Positions 26,511 to 38,100 of a DNA stretch of 64,000 nucleotides are shown here, one piece after another (position 1 is the first letter of the stretch; each line of letters starts with the position of its first letter). The notes beneath the pieces were generated by a model that did not search any database, was not told where the DNA came from, and worked only from the letters and a program-made list of their open reading frames with translations. Position numbers and translations under genes: made by a program. The stretch spans positions 1,736,001-1,800,000 of the forward strand of contig JAJKFH010000227.1 in the NCBI GenBank assembly GCA_023333565.1. The letters run 5' to 3'. This stretch comes from Puffinus mauretanicus. Taxonomy: Eukaryota; Chordata; Aves; Procellariiformes; Procellariidae.

Positions 26511-28969
26511 TTGCCATCGTTGTGGAAGAGTTTATTTTTTTTTTTTGTTGATGTTTTCAGGAATTACAGCAATATACTCATAAATACCTAATTACTACAT
26601 TCAACAAATAATATATTACATTACAATTAATTCAAACAAGTACACTTAGAACATGTTTAGGTTTGGGTTGTTTTTTTTTTTTCCTCCTTTTTTGGGGTTT
26701 TTTTTGTTTTGTTTTCTTTCACAGCATCTAAACTGCCCCCAGCGGGCTCTGCCTCGCCTTTCCCTCCTCCCAGCCCTCCCAGGCTCTGGCGCAGCTGCTC
26801 GAGCGATTCTGCACGGGGTACGTACAGACACAACCACTCGCCATGGCCCTGGGGGGAATAATTCTGAGAAATCCGTCCAAAATACGTGATTACGGGCTGC
26901 TGAGGAGGGAAAGTCTCAGTACAGGAGCTGCTACGAAGCACAGCTACATCCCAGCCAGGCTCCTGCCCCGGCCTCACCGTGGCGCGGCAGCGGCGAGGGA
27001 TAAATTGCCGATGATTTTCCATCCCCGGCTTCTTCCCCGCCCCACCACAGCACACACGGGAGGGGAAAAAGCGAGTCGAGCAGCAAGCGTATTTTGCCGT
27101 GTTAAAATTCATTGTGAAGCCCGGAGTTGGCAGCGGCGAGGCCAAAGGCTGGCAATGCAATTGGGGATTTAAAAAAGATTAAACTAATTTCTGTCACAAG
27201 GGCATTTTGCTTTTTAATCTTGCACAGCTTTTTTTTTTTTTTTTTTGGTGAAGCCAATGGGAGACCGGGGAGCGGGGAGGTGGGGGGGTTAATGCTTTCT
27301 TTGCGAGTGCAACAAGGGAATTTAAAGCAGAAAGCAGAGGTCACCTTTGCTCGTAGACGTGAGCTTGTTCCGTGGCAAATTTAAAAAATAATAATAATAA
27401 TTTAAAAATTAAAAAAAAAGCCTCCCCGGGGAGTTGGGGCACGTGAAGATTAGAAAGTGGCTAAAAATGGCACTGCGTGGTGCCAAGCCCGAACCTGCCG
27501 CCCCGGCCCGGCGCTGCCGGCGGGCTCAAGGTGCGGGCAGGAAGGGCTCGACCCGGCTTGTCCCCGTGGTGCCACCGACCCGGTGCCAAGCCGCGCACCC
27601 TGCGGGCAAACCCCGGCTCCCCCTGCCCAAACTGCCTCAGCACCGCTCTGATTGTCTCGGTATTTTGGGGGGGACAAGGACACCCCCGTGCCACCCGACC
27701 CCCAAACCCTCCGCCCTCTCGGCGCAATTGCTTTCTAATTTCTAATTTGGCAGATGGAGCCCGCGCAAGGCTGAGAAACCACCCGGCACTGCAACACCCA
27801 CAACTGCCCAGAGGGACCAGAAAAAGACCCAGAAACCAAAGAAAAAGGGTAAAAACCAAAATAAAACAAAACAAAACCCCAGGAGGTTGAGGGCGGTGGA
27901 AGGGCTCAGCTCCGGGTTCCCGAGGGCAGTGGGACAGCACCTGCCCCGCTGGAAAAGGGGATTTATTTTTCCTGGTTTTAAATTCTTTTAAAACAATATC
28001 TTCAATATCTTTTCTGTCCTGACCAGCAGCAGTACAAACACTAAAAGCAAATTAATCCTTTTGCCAAAAAAGAACAAAAATAAAAAGGGGGAAAAGGGGG
28101 GGGGGAGGAAAAGAAAAGAAAAAAAAAGCAGAAACATATTAAAAAAAAAGGCAAGCTTTTTATAACAATAATTAAAGTAATAAAAACATACAAAACTTTT
28201 TTTTTTTAATATATATACACAGTACAAGGCTGAAGCACCTTTTTTTTTTTTTTTTTTTTGACTCTTAAATTGCAAAACCACGGTGAGTGGCTCCGACAAG
28301 GTAACCCCCGCCGGGGCCCACCGCCGGCGCGTGTCTGTGCCCCTTCCCCGCCAAACAGGAACAAAAAGGTACCTTCAACCAGTTTATTGACTTTTTATTG
28401 TTTTATAGCGAAGTGCATTTCCAGTGGAAAGCCCCGGGGTGGGGGGGAGAGGCTCCCGGTGCCGTGCCGGGGAGGGAGCGGGGCTCGGCGGCTGCTGGCC
28501 GGCCATCCCGCACCCGGCCCCGCGGGGCTCCTCCGGCCTTAGTGTTGTCGGTGGAGTCTTTAATTGTAATTTAAAAAGAAAAAAAAAAAAACCAAAAAAA
28601 AAAAAAAAACCCAACAAAAATTGAGCGCTATAAAGTGTGGGTGGGTGGAGGGGGGGGCGGCAGCGCCCTGCCCCCCGGGAGGAGAGCCCGAGCCGGGCTG
28701 GCGGTCGCTTGCAGAGGGCCGGCGGCGCGGGAGGGGCCGGGACGGGGTCTGCTGGCCGTCGGGTGGGCTCCCGGCTCCCGTGCTCCTTTGCTTCATGCAT
28801 GGCACATTCTCCGTTGTTTGTTTCTTTTTTTTTCTTTTTTTTTTGTTTTTTTTTTTTTTAATATTTTATTTTTTTAGCTTCAAACCTCCCAGTGAAAAAT
28901 ATTAAATATTCAAGGTAATAAAATAGATTATTATTTCTAGACTATATGTTCGGCCTAGCCCAAGGAGCG
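26510..28969 (-). other. GSE1: GSE1 3' UTR
   Basis: This 2.4 kb region follows the GSE1 stop codon on the minus strand. It has long A/T homopolymers, AU-rich segments near 26545-26640 with TATTTAT elements, and a GC-rich middle. The distal AU-rich block just before the poly(A) signal looks like conserved terminal UTR. TTTATT at 28383-28388 on the plus strand (AATAAA in the transcript) is a possible proximal poly(A) signal. Confidence 0.75.
26531..26536 (-). terminator. GSE1: Distal GSE1 polyadenylation signal AATAAA
   Basis: AATAAA on the minus strand at the end of a conserved-looking AU-rich 3' UTR block; cleavage is expected near 26515. No later candidate exists before the GINS2 end. Confidence 0.65.
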
Positions 28970-29104
28970 TCACCTGGGATACCCCTTGAAATAACCCCTA
29001 GACCACTGCATTGCAGGCAAGGCAAGGCACTTCCGCAGGTGATCCAGCTCGGCTTGCAGGCGCTCGCGCTCCGAGACCATCTTCTGCTTCTGGGTCCTTA
29101 ATTC
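28970..29104 (-). CDS. GSE1: GSE1 terminal coding exon 16 (residues 1177-1220)
   Basis: Acceptor CTGCCTGCAG at 29105; stop TGA at 28972-28970. Encodes [33 protein letters not shown] and the invariant-looking end GYFKGYPR. Confidence 0.97.
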   Translation of the reverse strand, partial: ELRTQKQKMVSERERLQAELDHLRKCLALPAMQWSRGYFKGYPR

Positions 29105-32100
29105 CTGCAGGCAGCCAAGGGGAGAAGAGAGGGTCAGGGCGGGCAGCCCCCGGGCCAGCCGCGCAGGGAGGGGATCCTCGTGGGGTGCTGGGCTCGCCTG
29201 GATGCCCCGTGGGGGGATGTGGGGTGCCTGTGCGGGGGCAGAGGGTGGGGGGCACTGCAGGGGACGGGCACCGCAGGGCACGGGGTATTGCAAGGGACAG
29301 GGTATTGCAGGAGATGGGCACTGCAGGGGGTGGGCACTGCAGGGGATGGGATATTGCAGGGGACGGGGCACTGCAGGGGACGGGCATGCAGGGGATGGGA
29401 TATTGCAGTGGATGGGCACTGCAGGGGGTGGGCATGCAGGGGATGGGATATTGCAGGGGACGGGGTATTGCAGTGGATGGGCACTGCAGGGGACAGGCAC
29501 CGCAGGGGACGGGGTATTGCAGGGGATGGGTACTGCAGGGGACGGAGTATTGCAAGGGACTGGGTATTGCAGGAGACAGGCACTGCAGGGGATGGGCACT
29601 GCAGGGGATGGGGTATTGCAGTGGATGGGCACTGCAGGGGACGGGGTATTGCAGGGGACAGGGCACTGCAGGGGACGGGCACTGCAGGGGACAGGGTATT
29701 GCAGGGGACAGGGCACTGCAGCAGACGGGCACTGCAGGGGATGACGTATTGCAAGGGACCGGGTATTGCAGGGGACGGGCACTGCAGGGGATGGGCACTG
29801 CAGGGGACGGGGTATTGCAGGAGACGGGGCACTGCAGGGGACGGGCACTGCAGGGGACGGGGCACTGCAGGGGACGGGGATGGGGCACTGCAGGGGACGG
29901 GGCACTGCAGGGGACGGGGATGGGGCACTGCAGGGGATGGCCGCTGCAGGGGACAGGCACTGCAGGGGACAGGGTATTGCAGCGGACGGACGGGCACTGC
30001 AGGGGACGGGGCACTGCAGGTGGGTGGGTGCCTCTGCGGGAGGAGTGGGTGCCTGGCAGAGGCCGGGTGCCCGGCCCCACTCACCGCCATGCTGTGCGAA
30101 AGCTGCTCTGCCGTCAGGCTCAGGCTGTAGTGCTGGGCCTCCAGCCGCCGGCACTGGCTCTGCAGCACTTGGCGCTCCAGGTTTTGTTCTGCAAGGCCCA
30201 AAGGAGAGGGGGTGAGCGCCGGCTCCTCCGGCTCCGTGCACGGCGCAGGATCGTGCCCGAGCACCACGGGTGCCAGCCCCGCATGAGGCACTGCCCAGCC
30301 GGAGGCGATGGCCTCCAGCATCCCAGAGCATCCCTCCAGGTCCCGCTGGGAGGGCGCCGGGCAGCCGTGAATACATGCATTTTTCACGTATACATCCATT
30401 TTCACCGGCGCCTGTTGCTTTTATGCCACTCCTGCAGCGCTGGGGAACAACCCGTGCTTCCCCAGCCCGTCCCGTGCCTGGTCAGGGCACGGAGTGGTTT
30501 CACCCAGGGGAAACTGAGGCATGAAGTGGGGGTTTACCCTCCCTGCCCCTGCCCCGACTCCCCCCCCTCAATCCCCTACCTTCTATATGTTCCTGGTAAG
30601 CTTCAAAAATTGCCTCGATCCCTTGCCACTTGGGCCTGGGGTAGTCTTCCTCTTCTTCCTCCTCCTCCTCCTCCTCTTCCTCGGAGGCCGAGTCGCGGGG
30701 CAGCGGGGGCAGCGCCCGGTGGGGCAGCGGCCCCTCGGCCGTGCCGTTGTGCGGGGGGGCTGCCAGGCGGCTGGACGCCTGCAGCTCGGGGATGTTGTAG
30801 TGGATGGAGGCATCGAGCTTGTGATTCTGCTCCGCCGTCAGCGCCGCCGTCCCCCCTGCGGGCACCGAGCTTCAGCCCCCTGCCCGCTCCCCGCATCCCC
30901 CACCCGCTCCTCGCGTCCCCCACCCCAGTGCTGCCCTCCCTGAGGCTGCATTGAGAAAGATGCTCCCCTCAAGGTATTAATTACTGTGTCGTCCCCCCCA
31001 AGCCATTTTGGGGGGGCTGCAGCATCTTCCCTGGGTTTTCATCATCCCCCCTGCACAATGAAGTAACTTTATTTTCCTTGCTTATTGAAATGAATGAGTT
31101 TTGGGGGGAATGGGGCCGTATTATCCCAGCGCCTTCATTGATGAGCTCCTGGGATGCTCCAGCAACGAGGTTGCCAAGTAGCTTTTGTGCCCTCGGTGGT
31201 GCCAAACCCCAGCGGGGGGGATGAGTGGGTCTCCCACCCCACGGGGATGCTACCCCGGTGGTACCCAGCCTGCTCCCCACATCCCTGCCGGTACCTTTGT
31301 GCTTCTGCAACGCCTTCTGGGTGGACTGCAGCACCGACTCGTGGAACTGATGGGCGAACTCCTCGGCGATGAAGGGCTCCCAGGGCTTGCTCTTGCCGTT
31401 CATGCTGTGGGACAGCGGCACCGGGATGTCCTTGGGGAGGGGACCCCTGACGTAGCTAAGGATGCTCAGCGCCTTCTTCCCGGGGTGCCCGTCGCTCAGC
31501 CGGGGCTTCTCCGCTGGCGCGGTGGCCGACTCCTTAGCCCTTGGGAGCTCCTGGGGTCTCAGCTGGTCTAACCTGCCGGGTTCTGCTGCCTTCTGTGCCT
31601 CCGGCACGGAGACGGCGATGCCCACGGGTTTATCCGGATCCAGCAGGAGCGGCGGCACCGGCGGCTCTTTGGGCAGAGGAGGAGCAGAGTCGGCTGCAGT
31701 CGGGGCTCCGTGTCCCCCGCAAGGCAAAGCCGTGCCCCCACCCCGCCGGGCAGGGGATGCTCCCGGCCAGCCGAGAGCCAGGGAAGGACCGGGGGGCTCT
31801 TACCGGCGGCGGGGCCGCTGGGGCTGTCCCGCGGGGAGCTCTTCACCACCACGGTGGCCGGCGTGGTCTTCTGCTTCATGGCCTGGAGCATCTCCACCAG
31901 CTTCTCCTTGTCTGCGGCATGGGAAGCTGAGGTTTAGTGTAGCCTCTGCTCAGCAGAGCAAGCTCACGGCCGCAGGCGAGACCCCTCCATGGCACCCCCC
32001 TAAACCAGGGAGTGGGGACCCCCCGAGCCGGGACCGGCCCCGAGCATGCGCGGGCATGGCTGTTACCTTTCCTCTTCTCGGCACTGATGTGCGTGAGGTT

Positions 32101-35100
32101 GAAGATGGTGAGGAAGCGCTTCTTCTCCTCGAAGTTGGGGCTGTTGTTCATCTCGTCGGGGCTGTAGCGGGTGGAGAGCGGGAGGCGCGGGGAGGGCGTG
32201 CGGCGCTTGTTCTGCACCGTCGGCGGCGAGGGGCTCCTCTCCCGCAGCATCCGCCGGCGCTTGCGCCGCTTCTGGCTCAGCAATTCCTCCTTCTGCTGCT
32301 GCGTGGTGAGGCCGAAGAGCTGCAGGAACTCCAGCTTCTGGGGCGCCGAGGGGGAGAGCAGAGCAGGGTCATCCCCAGACCAGTCCCTGTCCCAATCCCC
32401 ATCCTCATCCTCATCTCCATCCCCATCCCCATCCGCAACCTCATCTCCATCCCTATCCCCATCCCTGTCCCCGTCCTCATCCCCATCCCCATCTCCATTC
32501 CCATCCCCAACCTCATCCTCATTCCCGTCCCCATCCCCATCTCCATTCCCATCCCCAACCTCATCCTCATTCCCGTCCCCATCCCTGTCCACATTCCCGT
32601 CCCCGTCCACATCTCCATCTCCATCCCCATCCCCATCCCTCATCATCCTCATCCCCATCCTGATCCCCATCCCCATCTCCATTCCCATCCCTATCCCCAT
32701 TCCCGTCTCCATCCCTATCCCCATTCCCATCCCCAACCTCATCCTCATCCCCATCTCCATCTCCATCCCCAAACTCATCCCCATCCCCATCTCCATCCCC
32801 ATCCCTATCCCCATTCCCATCCCTAACCTCATCCTCATCCCCATCGTCATCATCCTCATCCCCATCCCCATCCTGATCCCCATCCCCATTCCCATCCCCA
32901 TCCTCATCATCCCCATCCCCATCCTCATCATCCCCATCCCCATCCCCATCCTCATCATCCTCATCCTCATCCCCATCCCCATCCCCATCCCCATCCGCAT
33001 CTCCATCCCATCCCCAACCCTATTCCCATCCCCATCCCCATTCCCATCCCCATCCTCATCCTCATCATCCTCATCCTCATCCCCATCCGCATCTCCATCC
33101 CATTCCCATCCCCATCCCCAACCCTATTCCCATCCCTATTCCCATCCCCATCCCCATCATCCTCATCCTCATCCCCATCCGCATCTCCATCCCATTCCCA
33201 TTCCCATCCCCAACCCTATTCCCATCCCCATCCCCATCCCGTCCCTGACCCCTGGTGCCTCTGCAGCCGGCTGGGGCCGGTGGCTGCACCGCAGCCCTGG
33301 GAGCGGGCGCCCGAGGAGGGGCTGCTCCCCGGGGGTCGGGGGGCCGGGGCCGGCGAGCGCCGCCGGTACCTCGGAGGACGTGTCCAGCTTCAGCGGGGGC
33401 TGCTCGGCCACGCAGCGGAGATGGGCCCGCACCTCCTCCTCGTCGCTGTCGTCGCAGGAGTCGTCCAGGTCGTAGTAGTAACCTGGGGGTGGCGAGGGGC
33501 TGACGTGAGACTGGGGAGACCATGGGGACCCCAGGGACCTGCTGGGACCCCAGGGAATCTGCCGGAACCCTGGGGAACCCGCTGGGACCCCACTGGGGAC
33601 AGGGGTGCAGCAGGGCGGGATGCTGGCGGGGGAGCGGTGCGGGTCCAATGTGGGTCCCAGCGGGTTCCCCTCCGCCCGCTGTGGGACCCTGGAGGGCATC
33701 GCCCACCCCTGCGTCCCCGCTCAGCACCGCTTTGGGTGGGGGTTAACGGGGCACGGCCGGGGGGGAGGCTGCGGCTGAGCCCCCCATTCCTGCTGGAAGG
33801 GGGACGGCAACGCCTGTTGCCCCCCCCAAGCGCTCCCTCTCCTCCTCACCGCTGTTCTCATCCCCGCTCGCGCAGTCCCATTAATATTTAAAGCCCGCTT
33901 ATTAGCCTCAGTTCATCATTTATTAATGGGGCATGTCTAGAGCGGAGGATTTACCGAGCCACTCGGCTTGCGGGAGCGTTTCCATCGCGGGCTGCCGGCA
34001 TCCCCAGGAGACCCACCGGCCGCCCCCACCACCGCCAGGTCCCGGTGCCGATGTGGGGGGGTCCCCGGCGCGGTGCAAACCTGGCACCTCACCTTTCTCG
34101 CGGGCCTCCCGCCGCCGGCGCTCCTCCAGGTCGAGTTTGCTGACCAGCCTGCGGTGCTGCTGCACGAACTCGTCGTAGATGTACATGGGGTCCTGGGCGC
34201 GGGGCGGGGGGGGCCGGTAGGGCGAGCTGGGCTTGGTGGCCTCGGCGAAGGGGGCAACCGGGGGTCTTTGCTGGCTCAGGATGCTCTGCGTGGACTTCTC
34301 CAGCTCGGCTAGGAAGGGGGCGTGGGTGAAGCCCCCGTGCTCCGGGGCGCCGGGCTCCCGTCCCGGGGGGTATTTCTCCAGAGCATCCCTCTTCCTTGCC
34401 CCCTCCTCCAGCTTCTCGGGGCAGAAGACCCTCTCCACCTTCACCAGTGGGATGCCCTGACGGCTGGGCTCGAAGGGGGCCGGGTGGCCGTGGAGGGCGT
34501 GGGGCTCGGGGAGGCGCCGGGGGGGGTCGGGGGGGCTCTCCATCAGCGAGACGGGGTTCCAGAGGGACGTGGCGACGGGGTGGTGCTGGGGCTTGGGGGA
34601 GATGAGCGGTGGGGGCCCGCCGAAGTGCTGCGCCGGCTCCCGGCCGCTCGCCTCGTGGCGGCTGGATCCCGACCTGCGGGGAGAGAAGAGGACCGGAGAG
34701 GTCAGCGGCCGGCGCTGCCGCCGGAGAGCCGGCCACACCCCGGCACCGGGCTGCTTTTGGGGGAAAAACGCGCCGGTTAGGGCCACCCGGAGGGGTTTGT
34801 GCACGTGGGGTTGCCACGCTCGTCCCCTCCTGTGCCACCGCCCCGAGGGACAGCGGGGGCAGAGTCAAGGCTGCTCCCGGGCGGGTTGAGCAGGGATGTG
34901 GCTGCATCCCCGGGGCGCCGGGCAGCGGACCCCCGGCTCGACCCCCCCGGCTGCCCACCATGGGGACAAGAGAGCCACCGGTCCTGGCACAGCCCCGCTC
35001 TCCCCGCAGCAAGGGCAGCACCTCGGTGCAACCCTCCTCCGACAGCCGGGGACGGAGCCAGCCCGTGAGCGGGATAAATATTTCATGCGCCCAAGCTGTG

Positions 35101-38100
35101 CATTTAACGCTTTTCCGCTCCAGCGCCCCAGACCTCCGTGCACGGAGCAGCGAGTTCAGCTCCGCGCCGCCATCCGCCGCCCCGGCACGGGGTCACCGCC
35201 GGTGGGAAGCATCACCCGCCCTGCCGGGGATCGGTCCCTCTCCCTCCCCGCTGGATGCGGGCAGCCCTGGGATGGGGACGGGGATGGGGATGGGGACGGG
35301 GATGGGGTATCCCCCGGCTGCAGGTGTTTCGGGGTGACCTTGCTCTCTCCCCTCCAGTTTGGGGTGGGAGGAGCGGACGGGGAAGGGAGCCTGCGGCGGG
35401 CACTCGCCTTTGTGCCGCCCCGCAATCTGCTCCTTATTATCCTCGATGAGCCGCGCTAATCCCCTGGATACCCAAAAATAACAAAGGGAGCTGGCGGCAG
35501 AGCCGGCTGGATGAGCCCGCGCTGCTTAAACACTCAGCAGCGGGGGTGAGCAAGCCCCTGTCAATCAGGGGGTGCGAGCACACTCCTCTGCCCCCCCCAA
35601 ACCACCCGGGTTCGGGGTGGGTGCCCCCCTAAAACGGGGCGTCCCACCGCCTGGGTCCGCTGCACGGCGGGGAGCTGCAATTAGCGGTGCCGGGTGCCTG
35701 GGCAGCACCTGGCCGCTCGCCGCTGGCCCCCGGCCACCTCCCAGGCTCGTCGCCTGCCGCCGCGCAGATGTCGGGCACCGGCAAAGCCCGGCGCTGCCAG
35801 CGCAGCCGGCCCGGCTGGCACCGCCTGACAGGGACCTGCTGGCACCGGCCGAGCGCGCTGGCTTCTGCTGACGGGGATGTGCAAGGAGCGAGGGGCACGG
35901 CTACGGGATGCTGGCTACCTAATGGCGGGGGGCTGGAGCCAGTTAACGGGGGGTGCAAAGCCGCGGGGCAACGGGGAAAAATCCTATGGATATTAGAGCA
36001 GGAATGGCTGCGACGTGGGAAAATGCAACTAGGTTTTAGGGGGAAGCTCCATCCCTGGAGCGGGGCTGGCAGCGTCCCTACCTGGGGTGCTCGGGCCGAT
36101 GCTCGGGCTCGGGCTGGCTCGGGGCGCGCCCCATGTCGAGGTGCTGCTCCAGCACTTGTTGCCGAAACTCCGAGACTTGGGATTGCCGATCTTCCTTCTC
36201 CTGGCGAAGCCGACGCTGCCGGGCCAGCCACTTCTCCTCCTCGTTGGTGCGGTGGATGAGCAGCGCCGTGGCCGCACTGCTCCCCGGCAGCGGGAACACG
36301 TTGTGGTTGGGGATGAGGCTGGGCACCGGGTGGTGGGAGGCCGGCGGCGGGTGCAGCGGGTGCTGGATGGGCTTCGGCGTCGGCAGCACCGAGTCCTTGA
36401 GTTTCTCTGGGTTGGAAAGAGGGTGCCAGAGAGTCAGGGCATGGAAAGGGGGGGGCTACCCATGGCCATCTGTTGGCTATCAGGGTATTTTGGGGTGTGC
36501 AGGGTCCCCTCCCCGGAGCATCCCTGCGGGCGGGAGGCACGCAGAGCCCTGCGCTGCCCGCTCGCTGCCAGCCCAGCTGCCAGCCGTGCCGTGGCACCGG
36601 GCGCATCGCCACCCCAGACCAAGTCAGATGGCACCGGCACCGCGCCGCCTCTCCGAGAGCCGCGGCAGCTGGGCTTTTGGCACCGCGCGCTGGCAGCCGG
36701 GAGAGCCCGGCTCCGTCCCCCGCCACCTCCCGGGGCCACCGACCCCCTCGGCTTTGCCATCTGGAGGGGAAAGGGGACTGTGGCAAGCTGCGCCGAAGGC
36801 GGCAACCCCCCCGCCAATGTCACCCGCGGGGACGTTACCTGGTCTGCTGGGTGCCAGCGGCTCTGCCGGCTTGACCCGCTCCTCGGCCGGGTGCCCCCGC
36901 AGCCCGTGCAGCTCGGCCACGGGGAGGAAGGGCCCCTCCATGGCTTTCACCATGCTCAGCTCCTTCTCCCGGGCACGCTCCCGTTGCCTCTCCAGCTCCC
37001 GTTCCCGCTCCTTCTCCCGTTCCCGCTCCAGCTCTTTCTCGCGTTCCCGCTCCCGTTCGCGCTCCTTCTCCCGCTCCCGGTCGGCTTCTCGCTCCCGCTC
37101 CTTCTCCCGCTCCCGCTCGCGCTCCCGCTCCCTCTGCCGCAGCTCCTCGTCCATTTGCAGCCTGCAAAGAAAAGCCGAAAAAAAAACAACCAACCCCCAA
37201 ACAACCCCCAGACGCCTGTTAGCATCCCCTGGGGTGCCCTGTCCGTCCCCCGTCCATGGCCATCATCCCCCTCCGTACCTCTCGGCGGCGAGGCTGGAGA
37301 TGCGCTCGGACTGCAGGGCGGAGAGGGAGGAGTGGGAGAGCTCGGGGGGGTACCGTACCCCCGAGAGGTGCAGGTGCATGGCTGAGGGGTGCAGGGGCGG
37401 CAGCGAGCCCGGCGCCGGCAGCGGGTAGAAGGGGGACCGCAGCGCCGACAGGCAGTACGACTCGTCCATCCTGGGGAGACGGGGATGCTCAGCGGGATGT
37501 GCCGCTCGGGGCGGGGAAAGAAACCCCCAATTCCCCCCGCTGGGAGCGATCCCAGGCTGGGTGGGGGCTGCCTTCTGCTGGGAGAGGGGTTTGGAGAGCC
37601 CCAAAATGCCCCCAGCGCAGCCCAGCCATCTTCTGGATGGCTCCCACCCTGCTACCCCCCCAACCCAGCTGGCCTCTGAGCCCCCCCCCCGAGCCCCATC
37701 CTCCGGCCACCGGCATCCCCCGGGGACCCCCAGACCCCAGCTCGGCGATGCCCACCTGAAGGCGGGGTGCGGGAAGGGGTGATGCGTCAGGTAGCTGGGG
37801 TGGTAGTAAGCGGCGGCGGCGGCGGGATCCAGGCCGAGGGGCGGCAGGGAGGACATGCGGAGGTCCTCGGCGGTGTGGTAGGGACGGAAGCTGCGCAGGT
37901 AATCCTCGGTGACGGCGCTGGGAGGCACCACGTGGTGGACCGGCCGCTGGAGGCTGCGGGGGGAGCAGGGAGATGGTCACCATCCCTCCCTGTCCCCCTC
38001 CGCCCCGGGGAGATGTCAACCCCCCCGGGGGGACCAGACCTCGCAGGGGACGCCCGCATCCTGCAACCACCCCCCCCCCACCGCCATCCATCGCTGCCGG

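Noticed and set aside
29011..30954. 647-codon plus-strand reading frame (GDGHCRG repeats)
   Set aside because: It is the translation of the GSE1 intron 15 minisatellite, and it also runs antisense over GSE1 coding exons 14, 15 and 16.
32171..33475. Plus-strand frames of PIPIPI/SPSPSP and minus-strand GMGMGM
   Set aside because: By-products of the (CCCATC)n intron repeat; only the ends of the minus-strand frame are true GSE1 exons 10 and 11.
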